DNA of 22,301 bases from an uncultured Phycisphaerales bacterium (GTDB taxonomy: Bacteria; Planctomycetota; Phycisphaerae; WQYP01): positions 1-22,301 of the forward strand of contig CAIPTQ010000099.1 of the NCBI GenBank assembly GCA_903868035.1, given 5' to 3'. The position numbers and the translations under genes are program-made. Under the pieces are notes generated by a model. The model did not search any database and was not told the DNA's origin. It was given only the letters and a program-made list of their open reading frames with translations. Below, one piece after another: positions 1-7,104 of the stretch (position 1 is its first letter; every line of letters begins with the position of its first letter).

Positions 1-1
1 A

Positions 2-841
2 ATCGCCGAACAAGATGCCATTGCCGAAATCTTGGGTGCGCTCGACGACAAAATCGAGCAAAACCGTCGCACGAGCCGGACGTTGGAGGAACTGGCCCGG
101 GCCATCTTCCGGGCATGGTTCGTGGACTTCGAACCCGTCAAAGCCAAAGCGGCCGGTGCCACCGCCTTCCCCTCCATGCCCCAAACCATCTTCCGCTCCC
201 TCCCCACACGCCTCGTCAACTCCGAACTCGGCCCCATTCCCGCAGGCTGGAAGGCTGGAACGTTCGGCGACATAGCTATCACCCGCCGAGATGGCGTTCA
301 ACCGTCAGAAATCGATTCGACCACTCCCTACATCGGCCTTGAGCACATGCCCCGCCGCAGCATCGCACTCACCGAATGGGAGCACGCAGGGAAAGTGACA
401 AGCGGCAAGGCGCGGTTCAGCGCCGGCCAGCTTCTATTCGGAAAATTGCGCCCCTACTTCCATAAAGTCGGCGTAGCCCCCATCGACGGCGTCTGTTCCA
501 CGGACATCGTTGTTGTCGAACCAAAATCCCCCGCGTGGTTTGGCCTCGCCCTGGGCCACATTTCCAGCGACGAATTCGTCGCGCACACCGCCGCCTGTTC
601 CAGCGGCACAAAAATGCCGCGCACCAATTGGGACGACATGGCGCGCTACCCAATCTGCCTGCCGCCCGACTCCATCGCCAAAACCTTCACTGAAATCGTC
701 AAGCCAATGGTCGATCTCATAAACGCCAGCATCTTCGAATCCCGCAAACTCGCCGAACTCCGCGACTACCTCCTCCCCAAGCTACTTTCTGGCGCGATTC
801 GGACTGGTCCTGGCCGATATACACCATCGAGGACAATATGA
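2..841 (+). CDS. hsdS: Type I restriction-modification specificity subunit (HsdS), 5'-truncated by the window
   Basis: This is the DNA-recognition subunit of a type I R-M complex, which binds HsdM and HsdR and sets the target sequence. The reading frame is already open at base 2, so the gene begins upstream; 279 codons are visible. The first ~45 visible residues are the central conserved helix typical of HsdS (EQDAIAEILGALDDKIEQNR, then LEELARAIFRAWFVDFEP). They lead into a second target-recognition domain that starts near ELGPIPAGWK, followed by the C-terminal conserved helix ending ELRDYLLPKLLSG. The first recognition domain, and presumably hsdM, lie outside the window. The stop codon overlaps the start of the next gene (ATGA, 838-841), so the two are translationally coupled. 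Family assignment is firm; the target sequence cannot be read from the protein. Confidence 0.93.
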   Translation: MAEQDAIAEILGALDDKIEQNRRTSRTLEELARAIFRAWFVDFEPVKAKAAGATAFPSMPQTIFRSLPTRLVNSELGPIPAGWKAGTFGDIAITRRDGVQPSEIDSTTPYIGLEHMPRRSIALTEWEHAGKVTSGKARFSAGQLLFGKLRPYFHKVGVAPIDGVCSTDIVVVEPKSPAWFGLALGHISSDEFVAHTAACSSGTKMPRTNWDDMARYPICLPPDSIAKTFTEIVKPMVDLINASIFESRKLAELRDYLLPKLLSGAIRTGPGRYTPSRTI

Positions 842-1341
842 CCCGCGAAAAACGAATGGAAGAATTGAACCGGGCCTTTGTGCATGCGGTTGCGTCACGC
901 GCTGACTGTGCCTGCGAACACACCTCGGTGGACATCGACAGCGTGGATGTAACCCTCAAGGCCGCCGGCTTCGCCGAGCCCGGCTGCCTGCGGTCGCCGG
1001 CTTTGGAAATCCAGCTCAAGGCCACGACCATAGCCGGCGCGGATGCCGAATTCTTCACCATCCGCATTCCGCGCAAAAACTATGACGAATTGCGCGTCGA
1101 AACGGCCATTCCCCGCTTGCTTGTGGTCCTGCACCTTCCCGAAAATGAGCCTGAATGGCTGGAGCTTACCGCCGAGCATATGATCAGCCGCAAGTGCGCC
1201 TATTGGCTCAACCTCCTGGGAATGGGCGAAATTGACGGCGACCAGGACCGCGTGACGGTTCATGTCCCACTGCAACAAAGATTCACTCCCGAGGCCCTGA
1301 CGGGTATGATGCGGCGGGCTTCCCGAAAGGAGCGACTCTAA
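838..1341 (+). CDS. DUF4365-type protein, putative PD-(D/E)XK nuclease, in the type I R-M operon
   Basis: This 167-residue protein lacks a signal peptide or membrane segment and should be cytoplasmic. The pattern of an Asp-rich strand (D32, D34, D37), a strand carrying E57-x-Q59-x-K61, then FTIRIPRKNYDELR, LLVVLHLPE and a CAYWLNLLG segment is what I associate with DUF4365, a family with a restriction-endonuclease-like fold. D37 and Q59-x-K61 are candidate metal-site residues. The start ATG at 838 overlaps the hsdS stop by 4 bp and has GAGG five bases upstream; the next gene begins 1 bp after the stop. The position implies a role in the R-M system, for example an extra nuclease or a DNA-end sensor. 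That role is inference; the family call rests on recalled motifs. Confidence 0.7.
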   Translation: MTREKRMEELNRAFVHAVASRADCACEHTSVDIDSVDVTLKAAGFAEPGCLRSPALEIQLKATTIAGADAEFFTIRIPRKNYDELRVETAIPRLLVVLHLPENEPEWLELTAEHMISRKCAYWLNLLGMGEIDGDQDRVTVHVPLQQRFTPEALTGMMRRASRKERL

Positions 1342-1342
1342 G

Positions 1343-2482
1343 ATGAGCCGGTTCACCATCATTTCCCGTGAAGAAGCCGAAGCGCTGCGGATGGAGGATG
1401 TGCGCGCCTATTTGGTAAGCCAGCGCTGGCAGCGGGATGATGCCGCCAGCAGCGCCAATGCGGGCGTCTTTCGCAAGCTGGATTGTGAAATCTTGCTTCC
1501 CTCCCGCCGCGACCTGGGCGATTACGCCCTGCGCATGGCGGACGTGATCTTGACCCTCGCCCTCGCCGAAGAGCGCCCGCCCCGCCAACTGCTCGCCGAT
1601 TTGTCCCTGCCGCCCGCGGCCGATATCCTCCGCCTGCGCCAGATTTCCCCAACCACCGCCACCGGGCACATTCCGCTCGCCCAGGGCGTGCGCCTCCTCG
1701 ATGCCGCGGTGAAGGCGCTGCTGGCCGTGGCCCATAGCGTGGAACAACCCCTGGGGTATCACCCCCGGCTGGGCGTTCGGCGCGCCACCGAACTCTTGGC
1801 ACGATGCCGCCTCGGCCAAACCGAACGCGGCAGTTTCATCGCCACCATTTTGATACCCGTGCCGCCGTCGATTGGCGAGCCCCCGCCTGTCTTCCCCAAC
1901 GCGGCACTTCCCGATGAGGCCTATGAACGGCGCGTCACCCAAACGCTGATGTGCGCACTGGGCAACATGCGCGGCCATTTGGATGCCGGTCGTCCGGAAC
2001 AAATTCTTAATTCCGCCGCGGCCGGGGTGAGCGGCAACCTTTGCGAAGCCTTGGCCGAGATGACCCCTGCCGATGATCAATCCCAGGTCGAAATTGGCAT
2101 GAGTTGGGCCCGCGCGCGGCCGATTCTCGCGGAGGGGGTGCCCGTTCGCGTGCGCATGGGTAGTGGCGAACGCACGGCGCTTGAAGAACTCGCGCGACGC
2201 TTTATGGAGCGCCAGGCGCCCGCGCCTCAGCAAGTCACCGGGCGCATCCTCGCCCTCCGCGGCGACACCTCCCAAATTGAGGGCTTCACCGGCCACGTGA
2301 CGATTAGGTTTGAAGAACTGCGCCGCAATGTGGATGTGATCCTGGACCACGAGGCCTTCAACCGCGCCCTTGAATCCTATCGCAATGGTCGAACCGTGCG
2401 CGTGACCGGCATCCTGCGTCATAGCGGCAAGTCCATCGAGTTGCTTAACCCGGGCCAATTTGAAGTCGTTGAGCCAAACTGA
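1343..2482 (+). CDS. Unrecognised 379-residue protein embedded in the type I R-M operon
   Basis: I do not recognise a named family. No signal peptide or membrane helix is visible, so the product is probably cytoplasmic. Residues 1-75 are a small mixed alpha/beta segment (VRAYLVSQRW, then LPSRRDLGDYALRMADVILTL). Residues 110-260 contain conserved-looking blocks such as RCRLGQTERGSF (154-165), a Pro-rich ILIPVPPS segment, VSGNLCEALAEM (229-240) and SWARARP (254-260). Residues ~297-378 are strand-rich (VTGRILALRG, HVTIRFEE, TVRVTGILRH, IELLNPGQFEVV) and could form an OB-like, possibly nucleic-acid-binding, domain. The start ATG has AAAGGAG 10 bases upstream and lies 1 bp after the DUF4365 gene, so co-expression is near certain. 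An accessory role in defence is inferred from position only. Confidence 0.8.
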   Translation: MSRFTIISREEAEALRMEDVRAYLVSQRWQRDDAASSANAGVFRKLDCEILLPSRRDLGDYALRMADVILTLALAEERPPRQLLADLSLPPAADILRLRQISPTTATGHIPLAQGVRLLDAAVKALLAVAHSVEQPLGYHPRLGVRRATELLARCRLGQTERGSFIATILIPVPPSIGEPPPVFPNAALPDEAYERRVTQTLMCALGNMRGHLDAGRPEQILNSAAAGVSGNLCEALAEMTPADDQSQVEIGMSWARARPILAEGVPVRVRMGSGERTALEELARRFMERQAPAPQQVTGRILALRGDTSQIEGFTGHVTIRFEELRRNVDVILDHEAFNRALESYRNGRTVRVTGILRHSGKSIELLNPGQFEVVEPN

Positions 2483-2523
2483 GCCGGATTGCTCCGGGAT
2501 CGATTATTGACTGGAGCCCAAGC

Positions 2524-3294
2524 GTGAACGCACTTTTTGTGGCATGGAAATCGAGCGATCCCGCACAAGGGTCCTGGGGACCGGTGGGACGGTTGGAGCA
2601 CGGCCCGGAGGGGTATCGATTCCTCTATACGCGCGGGGCGCGAACGCTGGAGGGCTTTGAGTCTTTCACCGGCATGCCCAACTTGGAGGAGGTCTACGAA
2701 TCGGACGAATTGCTGCCGCTTTTTGCCAATCGGCTCCTCTCCAAATCTCGCCCTGAATATGAGGCCTATCTGACCTGGGGCGGTTTCGATCCCAACAATC
2801 CGCCGGACCCCATCGCGGTGCTCGGCGTAACCGAAGGATTGCGTGCCACCGATTCGCTGGAATTGTTCCCCTGCCCTGTGCCCGATGAAAACGGTTGCTT
2901 CATCAATAAATTTTTCCTCCATGGCATCCGCTGGGGTCCGCCCGCGGCGTTGGCGCGGATCGCGGCATTGAAATCAGAGGAACCGCTGGGACTCATGTTC
3001 GACATTTCCAATACCTACGACCGGTCCGCCGTGGCGGTTCGCACCTGTGATGTCCAAGACCGTTTTCTGATCGGGTATGTTCCACGCTATTTGGCGCGGG
3101 ATGTGCGAAAGCTAGTCGCCAAATGTGCTCCGGATTTCATTCGTGTGGCCGTGGAACGCGTCAATCCGGCCGCGCCGCTCCAACAGCGCGTGCTCTGCCG
3201 CATGAACGCATGCTGGCCCGAGGGATTCCGCCCTTACGGCGGTGAGGAGTTCCAACCCATTGTAGACGTGCTGCCATTCGTTTCGGCCGCGTGA
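2524..3294 (+). CDS. HIRAN-domain protein in the type I R-M operon
   Basis: This 256-residue cytoplasmic protein has a C-terminal HIRAN domain at about 127-215. It is recognisable from FFLHGIRWGPPAALARI, LGLMFDISNTYDRSAVAV and IGYVPRYLARDV, the strand-helix-strand pattern of HIRAN proteins that bind DNA ends or damaged DNA. The N-terminal part (MNALFVAW, VGRL, FANRLLSKSRPEY at 67-79) matches the upstream module often fused to bacterial HIRAN domains. The GTG start is chosen because GGAG lies seven bases upstream (2513-2516). The gene is 41 bp after the unrecognised gene and 10 bp before hsdR. HIRAN domains are known in helicases and nucleases; as a free subunit beside HsdR it could load or guide the translocase, which is inference. 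Confidence 0.82.
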   Translation: MNALFVAWKSSDPAQGSWGPVGRLEHGPEGYRFLYTRGARTLEGFESFTGMPNLEEVYESDELLPLFANRLLSKSRPEYEAYLTWGGFDPNNPPDPIAVLGVTEGLRATDSLELFPCPVPDENGCFINKFFLHGIRWGPPAALARIAALKSEEPLGLMFDISNTYDRSAVAVRTCDVQDRFLIGYVPRYLARDVRKLVAKCAPDFIRVAVERVNPAAPLQQRVLCRMNACWPEGFRPYGGEEFQPIVDVLPFVSAA

Positions 3295-3304
3295 GGATGG
3301 CCCT

Positions 3305-6300
3305 ATGAACGAGGCAGACGTTGAACTCGGCGCGCTCGGTTGGTTTCAGCAGCTTGGCTACGGACTCCGCCACGGCCCTGAACTCGACGACGCCGGCGAA
3401 CGCGCCGGCCCCGCCCACTTCCTCCTCCAATCCCGTCTCCAAGCCGCCCTCCACCGCCTCAACCCCCTCCTCTCCAACCCCGAATGCGACCAACTCCTCC
3501 GCCTCCTCGCCCACCCGCCCCACCCTCATCCAAAACAACCGCTGGTTCCACACCCTTTTCACCGATGGCATCGCCTACGAATTCAAAGACAAAACCACCA
3601 GGGAAACTCGCGTCGGCCGCGCCCGCCTTCTCGACTTCGACAATCCCAAAAACAACGACTTGCTGGTGGTGCGCCAGCTCACCTTTCTCGCGCCTTCTGG
3701 AAAAACCATCCGTCCCGACCTCACCATTTTTATCAACGGCCTCCCCCTCGCCACCATCGAACTCAAAGACCCTAGCAACGAACAAGCCGACCTGAACACC
3801 GCCATCGACCAACTGGACCGCTACAAGGAAACCCTCCCCGAACTTTTCGCGTCCAACCTCCTCCTCGTCGCTTCAGACGGCCTCCTCACTCGCGTCGGCT
3901 CCCTCTCCAGTAGCGTCAGCCGCTTTATGCCCTGGCGTCCCACCGAAGGTAAAAACAGCAAGCCGACATTGGAAGCCCTTATCCGCGGCCTTTTCGACCC
4001 CGCCGCCCTCCTCGACTACCTCCAATCCGCCGTCGCCTTCGAAGAAGATGCCCGCGGCAACATCGTCAAAAAAATCGCCGGCTACCACCAATTCCGCGCC
4101 CTCAAAAAAGCCCGCACCTCCATCCTCGCAGCGCTCAAGCCCAAAGGAGACGGCCGCGGTGGCGTAATCTGGCACACCCAAGGCTCCGGCAAATCCCTCA
4201 CCATGCTCATGCTCGCCGGCACACTCGTCCGCGAACCCAAAATGGAAAACCCCACCATCATCATGGTCACCGACCGCAACGACCTCGACGACCAACTTTT
4301 CGACACCTTCGCCATGGGCCGCGCCCTTCTGCGCCAGGAACCCCAAAAGGCCGAATCCCGCGCTGCTTTGAAAAATGCCCTCGACCGCGCCTCCGGTGGC
4401 GTGCTCTTCACCACCATCCAAAAATTCGCCGAGGACCAGAAAAAAATCTCCGAACGCCCCAACATCGTCGTCATGGCCGACGAGGCTCACCGCTCCCAGT
4501 ACGGCTTCGTCGAAGGCGGTGCGAAACTCATGCGTGATGCCCTCCCCAACGCCACCTTCGTCGGCTTCACCGGCACACCCCTCGAAACCAAAGACAAAAT
4601 CACAACCCACGTCTTCGGTGATTACATCGACATCTACGATATCCGCCAGGCCGTCGAAGACGGCGCGACCAAACCCCTCTACTACGAATCCCGCGTCGTC
4701 AAACTCACCGTGGACAGCGCGGGCGCGGATGCGGCTGAAAAGGAACTCGAACAGGCCGCAATCGACGACAAATCCGGCAAGACAACCACCGACGATATCC
4801 GTATCCCACTCGAAGCGCTAGTCGGCGCACAGGAGCGTATCGAACGCCTCGCCGCCTTCATCGTCGATCACTGGGAAAAACGCCGCTCCGCTATGGAAGG
4901 CAAGGCCATGTGCGTCACCATGTCCCGCGACATCGCCGCCCGCCTTTATGGCGAAATCAAAAAACTTCGCCCCCAATGGCACAACGCCGACGATGAAAAA
5001 GGCGCGATGAAAGTCGTCATCACCGGCGGCCCCGTCGATCCCAAGCCGCTCCAACAGCACGTCCGCACCAAGCAGGCCCGCAAACGCCTCGCCGAACGCT
5101 TCAAGGACCCCGCTGACGATTTCCGCCTCGTCATCGTCTGCGATATGTGGCTCACCGGCTTCGATTGCCCGCCCGCCCACACCATGTACCTCGACAAACC
5201 CCTCGCCGGCCACAACCTCATGCAGGCCATCGCCCGCGTCAATCGCGTCTACGGCGACAAGCCCGGCGGCCTCATCGTCGATATGCTCGGCCTTGCCGAC
5301 CAGCTCGCCGACGCCCTCGCCACCTACACCCAGGCCGGCGGCAGGGGCGATGCCGTCAAGAACGTCCAGACCGAAGCCGTCCCCGCCATGCTCGCCGCCT
5401 TCGAAAAACTCCGATCCTTCTTCCACAAGTTCAACTACGAAAAGGCCCTCGCCGCCGAACCCAAAAAAGTCCTGGGGCTTTACGTCAACGCCATCGACTA
5501 TGTCTTTGGCCAGGATGAAGGTTTCAAACGCCTCCGCCAACTCGTCAAGGAACTCTCCACCGCCTTCGCCCTCGCCGTCCCCCGCCCCGAAACCGAAGCT
5601 CTCGCCGATCACCTCGCCTTCTTCCAGCGCCTCGTCGTCATGATCAAAAAACGCCTCTCCGATGACACCCCCTCCCGTAACGGTGGCACACGGGACATCG
5701 ACGCCGCCGTCCGCCAGGTCATCGGCGGCGCAGTCGATGCCGGTCAAGTCATCGACCTCTTCGCCGCCGCCGGCCTCGATGAAGTCAAACTCGATATCCT
5801 TTCCGACAGCTTCCTCAAACGCGTCTCCGCCCTCGAACAGAAAAACCTCGCTCTCGAAACCCTCCGCAAACTCCTCGCCGATCAAATCAAAATCACCGAA
5901 CGCTCCAATCTCGTGCAAAGCAAAAAATTCCGCGAGGCCCTCGAAGACGCCATGCTCCGCTACACCAACAAAGCCATCACCACCGCCGAAATCATCGCCC
6001 GCCTCATCGACCTCGCCAAAGAATTGCGCGAGGCAAAACGCCACGGCGAAGAACTCGGCTTGAGCCCCGAAGAAACCGCCTTCTACGATGCCATCGCCGA
6101 GAACGGCAGCGCCAAGAAAATCATGAAATCCGACACCCTCCGCCTCATGGCAAGAGAACTCGCCGAAACCGTCAAACGCATGCCCAAGCTCGACTGGCAA
6201 CAACGCGAATCCGTCCGCGCCGACCTCCGAAGAAACGTCCGCCGCCTCCTCGCCAAATATGGCTATCCCCCCGACCTCTCCGAAGACGCCACCCAACTCG

Positions 6301-6344
6301 TCCTCAAACAAGCCGAACTCTCCACCACCAACGCCCCCGACTGA
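3305..6344 (+). CDS. hsdR: Type I restriction enzyme subunit R (HsdR), with an apparent one-base frameshift near codon 72
   Basis: This is the ATP-dependent translocase and nuclease of the type I complex. The true N-terminus begins at ATG 3305 (GAGG eight bases upstream) with [19 protein letters not shown], the usual HsdR opening. That frame holds family-like sequence to about LLRLLAHP (3516). The protein resumes as [13 protein letters not shown] one base out of frame and stays open to 6344. Corrected for one extra C, the product is about 1012 residues, a normal HsdR length. Numbered that way: nuclease residues D138 and E152-x-K154, Walker A GSGKS at 293-297, DEAH at 392-395, GFTGTP after it, and motif [10 protein letters not shown] at 640-647. 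A TTG at 3321 opens the body frame, but its first ~60 residues are Ser/Pro/Thr low-complexity out-of-frame sequence. As read, full-length protein is not made unless the shift is a sequencing error or is bypassed. Confidence 0.92.
3509..3524 (+). other. Apparent frameshift site in hsdR
   Basis: HsdR-like sequence passes from the frame of ATG 3305 to the frame one base later inside this C-rich stretch. Removing one C from the CCCC run at 3518-3521 restores a continuous reading through [12 protein letters not shown]-run error or real insertion is the simplest reading. A programmed +1 shift is less likely because no slippery codon or stop is placed at the junction. Confidence 0.75.
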
Positions 6345-6352
6345 CCCCGTTC

Positions 6353-6380
6353 CCTCATCCCTCATTACTCATTACTGACC
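6353..6380. repeat. 7-bp tandem array, 4 units, downstream of hsdR
   Basis: Consecutive 7-mers CCTCATC, CCTCATT, ACTCATT and ACTGACC start 8 bp after the hsdR stop. The last unit is identical to the unit of the array at 14115-14142. The whole convergent spacer 6345-6443 is AT-richer than its surroundings and holds no gene or clear terminator hairpin. Confidence 0.6.
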
Positions 6381-6410
6381 ATTCATACATTGCCACAATT
6401 GAATTAGAAT

Positions 6411-6438
6411 CGTCATTGATCATTCGTCATTCGTCATT
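6411..6438. repeat. 7-bp tandem array, 4 units, downstream of marR
   Basis: Units CGTCATT, GATCATT, CGTCATT and CGTCATT end 5 bp from the stop of the convergent marR gene. With the array at 6353-6380 it frames the hsdR/marR convergent spacer. Confidence 0.65.
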
Positions 6439-6443
6439 CACCT

Positions 6444-6932
6444 TTATTCGCCATGCCGCATCGCGAACTGACCAGCCACATCCGCGATGGCCCGGCTGAG
6501 GCAGTGCATGGAGCGGGTGAGGGCAGCGCGTTGGGCGGGGGAGAGCCGTTGGAGCAGACGCGACAACTCGCGTTGGGCTTCGCCGCGGGCGCGGCTGTGA
6601 ACTTGGGCGCCGGCGGGGGTGAGGTGGAGGGCGAGGGTGCGGCGGTTGCCTTGGGGGATGGTGCGGGCGACGTAGCCTTTGGCGACGAGGCCATCGACGA
6701 GGCGGGAGGTGGCCGAGAGGGTGAGGGCGAGCTGGGCGGAGAGGGCCGAGAGGGTGGCGCCGGGGCGTTTGCGGAGGGTGCCCAAGGCGCGGATGTGCAT
6801 CATGGTGGTGCCGCCATTTTTGCCCTGACCGTGGGCGGTGGTTTCGCGCATGAGGAGGATGACGTCGAGGGCGGCCTCGATGACGCCGGCGGCACACACG
6901 AGGGGATCACTTGCATTTTGCAACGGTTGCAT
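6444..6932 (-). CDS. MarR-family transcriptional regulator, probable repressor of the adjacent efflux operon
   Basis: This 162-residue protein has a MarR-type winged helix-turn-helix. Helices around 47-70 (HIRALGTLRKRPGATLSALSAQLAL) lead to a recognition helix near 72-86 (LSATSRLVDGLVAKG), then the beta wing at ~90-108 (RTIPQGNRR, LTPAG) and a C-terminal dimerisation helix. Family members repress divergently encoded drug-efflux genes and are released by small aromatic ligands. Here the gene diverges from an EmrAB-type operon, the classic arrangement. The ATG at 6932 lies inside a cluster of TTGCA/TGCAA inverted half-sites and has no Shine-Dalgarno sequence. A -10-like CATAAT 7 bp upstream of the ATG suggests a leaderless transcript. 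Family is firm; target and ligand are inferred. Confidence 0.9.
   Translation of the reverse strand: MQPLQNASDPLVCAAGVIEAALDVILLMRETTAHGQGKNGGTTMMHIRALGTLRKRPGATLSALSAQLALTLSATSRLVDGLVAKGYVARTIPQGNRRTLALHLTPAGAQVHSRARGEAQRELSRLLQRLSPAQRAALTRSMHCLSRAIADVAGQFAMRHGE
6911..6931. promoter_or_regulatory. Putative MarR operator: three alternating TTGCA/TGCAA half-sites
   Basis: Half-sites TTGCA (6911-6915), TGCAA (6919-6923) and TTGCA (6927-6931), each separated by 3 bp, form two overlapping 13-bp inverted repeats. A fourth TGCAA lies at 6964-6968. The cluster covers the marR start codon and sits beside the divergent promoters, so one bound regulator could control both directions. The match to MarR-type TTGC...GCAA operators is by family knowledge; binding is inferred. 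Confidence 0.6.
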
Positions 6933-6938
6933 GTATCA

Positions 6939-6968
6939 ATTATGGAGCGTGAGCGCGGTTGATGCAAG
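6939..6968 (-). promoter_or_regulatory. Candidate marR promoter
   Basis: On the minus strand, TTGCAT (6968-6963) and CATAAT (6944-6939) are 18 bp apart. Initiation about 7 bp after the -10 falls on the marR ATG at 6932, implying a leaderless mRNA. The -35 is weak (3 of 6) and overlaps an operator-like half-site. A plus-strand TTGCAT/TATCAA pair (6911-6916 and 6934-6939, 17 bp apart) may serve the efflux operon. Confidence 0.35.
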
Positions 6969-7039
6969 GGGTCGTTGGCATACGAAGACGTTTTCATCGC
7001 CTGCGCGAGGAGACTGGGGGCATGGTGAACGGTCCCTTC

Positions 7040-7058
7040 CCCTCGCTTACGCTACGGG
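7040..7058. repeat. Short REP-like motif upstream of the efflux operon
   Basis: CCCTCGCTTACGCTACGGG is bounded by CCC/GGG and has an internal CGCTTACGCTA partial direct repeat. It resembles short intergenic motifs I associate with planctomycete genomes. A single copy is visible here, so its repeat status is from memory and not shown by this window. Confidence 0.25.
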
Positions 7059-7104
7059 TTCCGTTTTGCCGCCGCCGGACTTGCGGCCTTGGCTTGGAGG
7101 TTTT

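Noticed and set aside
1283..2458. Minus-strand open frame (391 codons) opposite the unrecognised R-M operon gene
   Set aside because: The plus-strand gene has a good ribosome site, tight operon spacing and balanced composition; the minus frame is Gly/Ala/His-rich and lacks recognisable motifs.
3321..3521. TTG 3321 as the genuine start of hsdR
   Set aside because: The first ~60 residues in that frame are Ser/Pro/Thr low-complexity, whereas the frame from ATG 3305 encodes the conserved HsdR N-terminus with a good ribosome site.
4818..6365. Long minus-strand open frame (515 codons) opposite hsdR
   Set aside because: It is Gly/Phe/Glu-rich sequence produced by C-rich codon bias of hsdR on the other strand; it has no family motifs and overlaps clear helicase coding sequence.
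6345..6443. A terminator between the convergent hsdR and marR genes
   Set aside because: No GC-rich hairpin with a T-run is visible on either strand; the gap is mostly 7-bp repeats.
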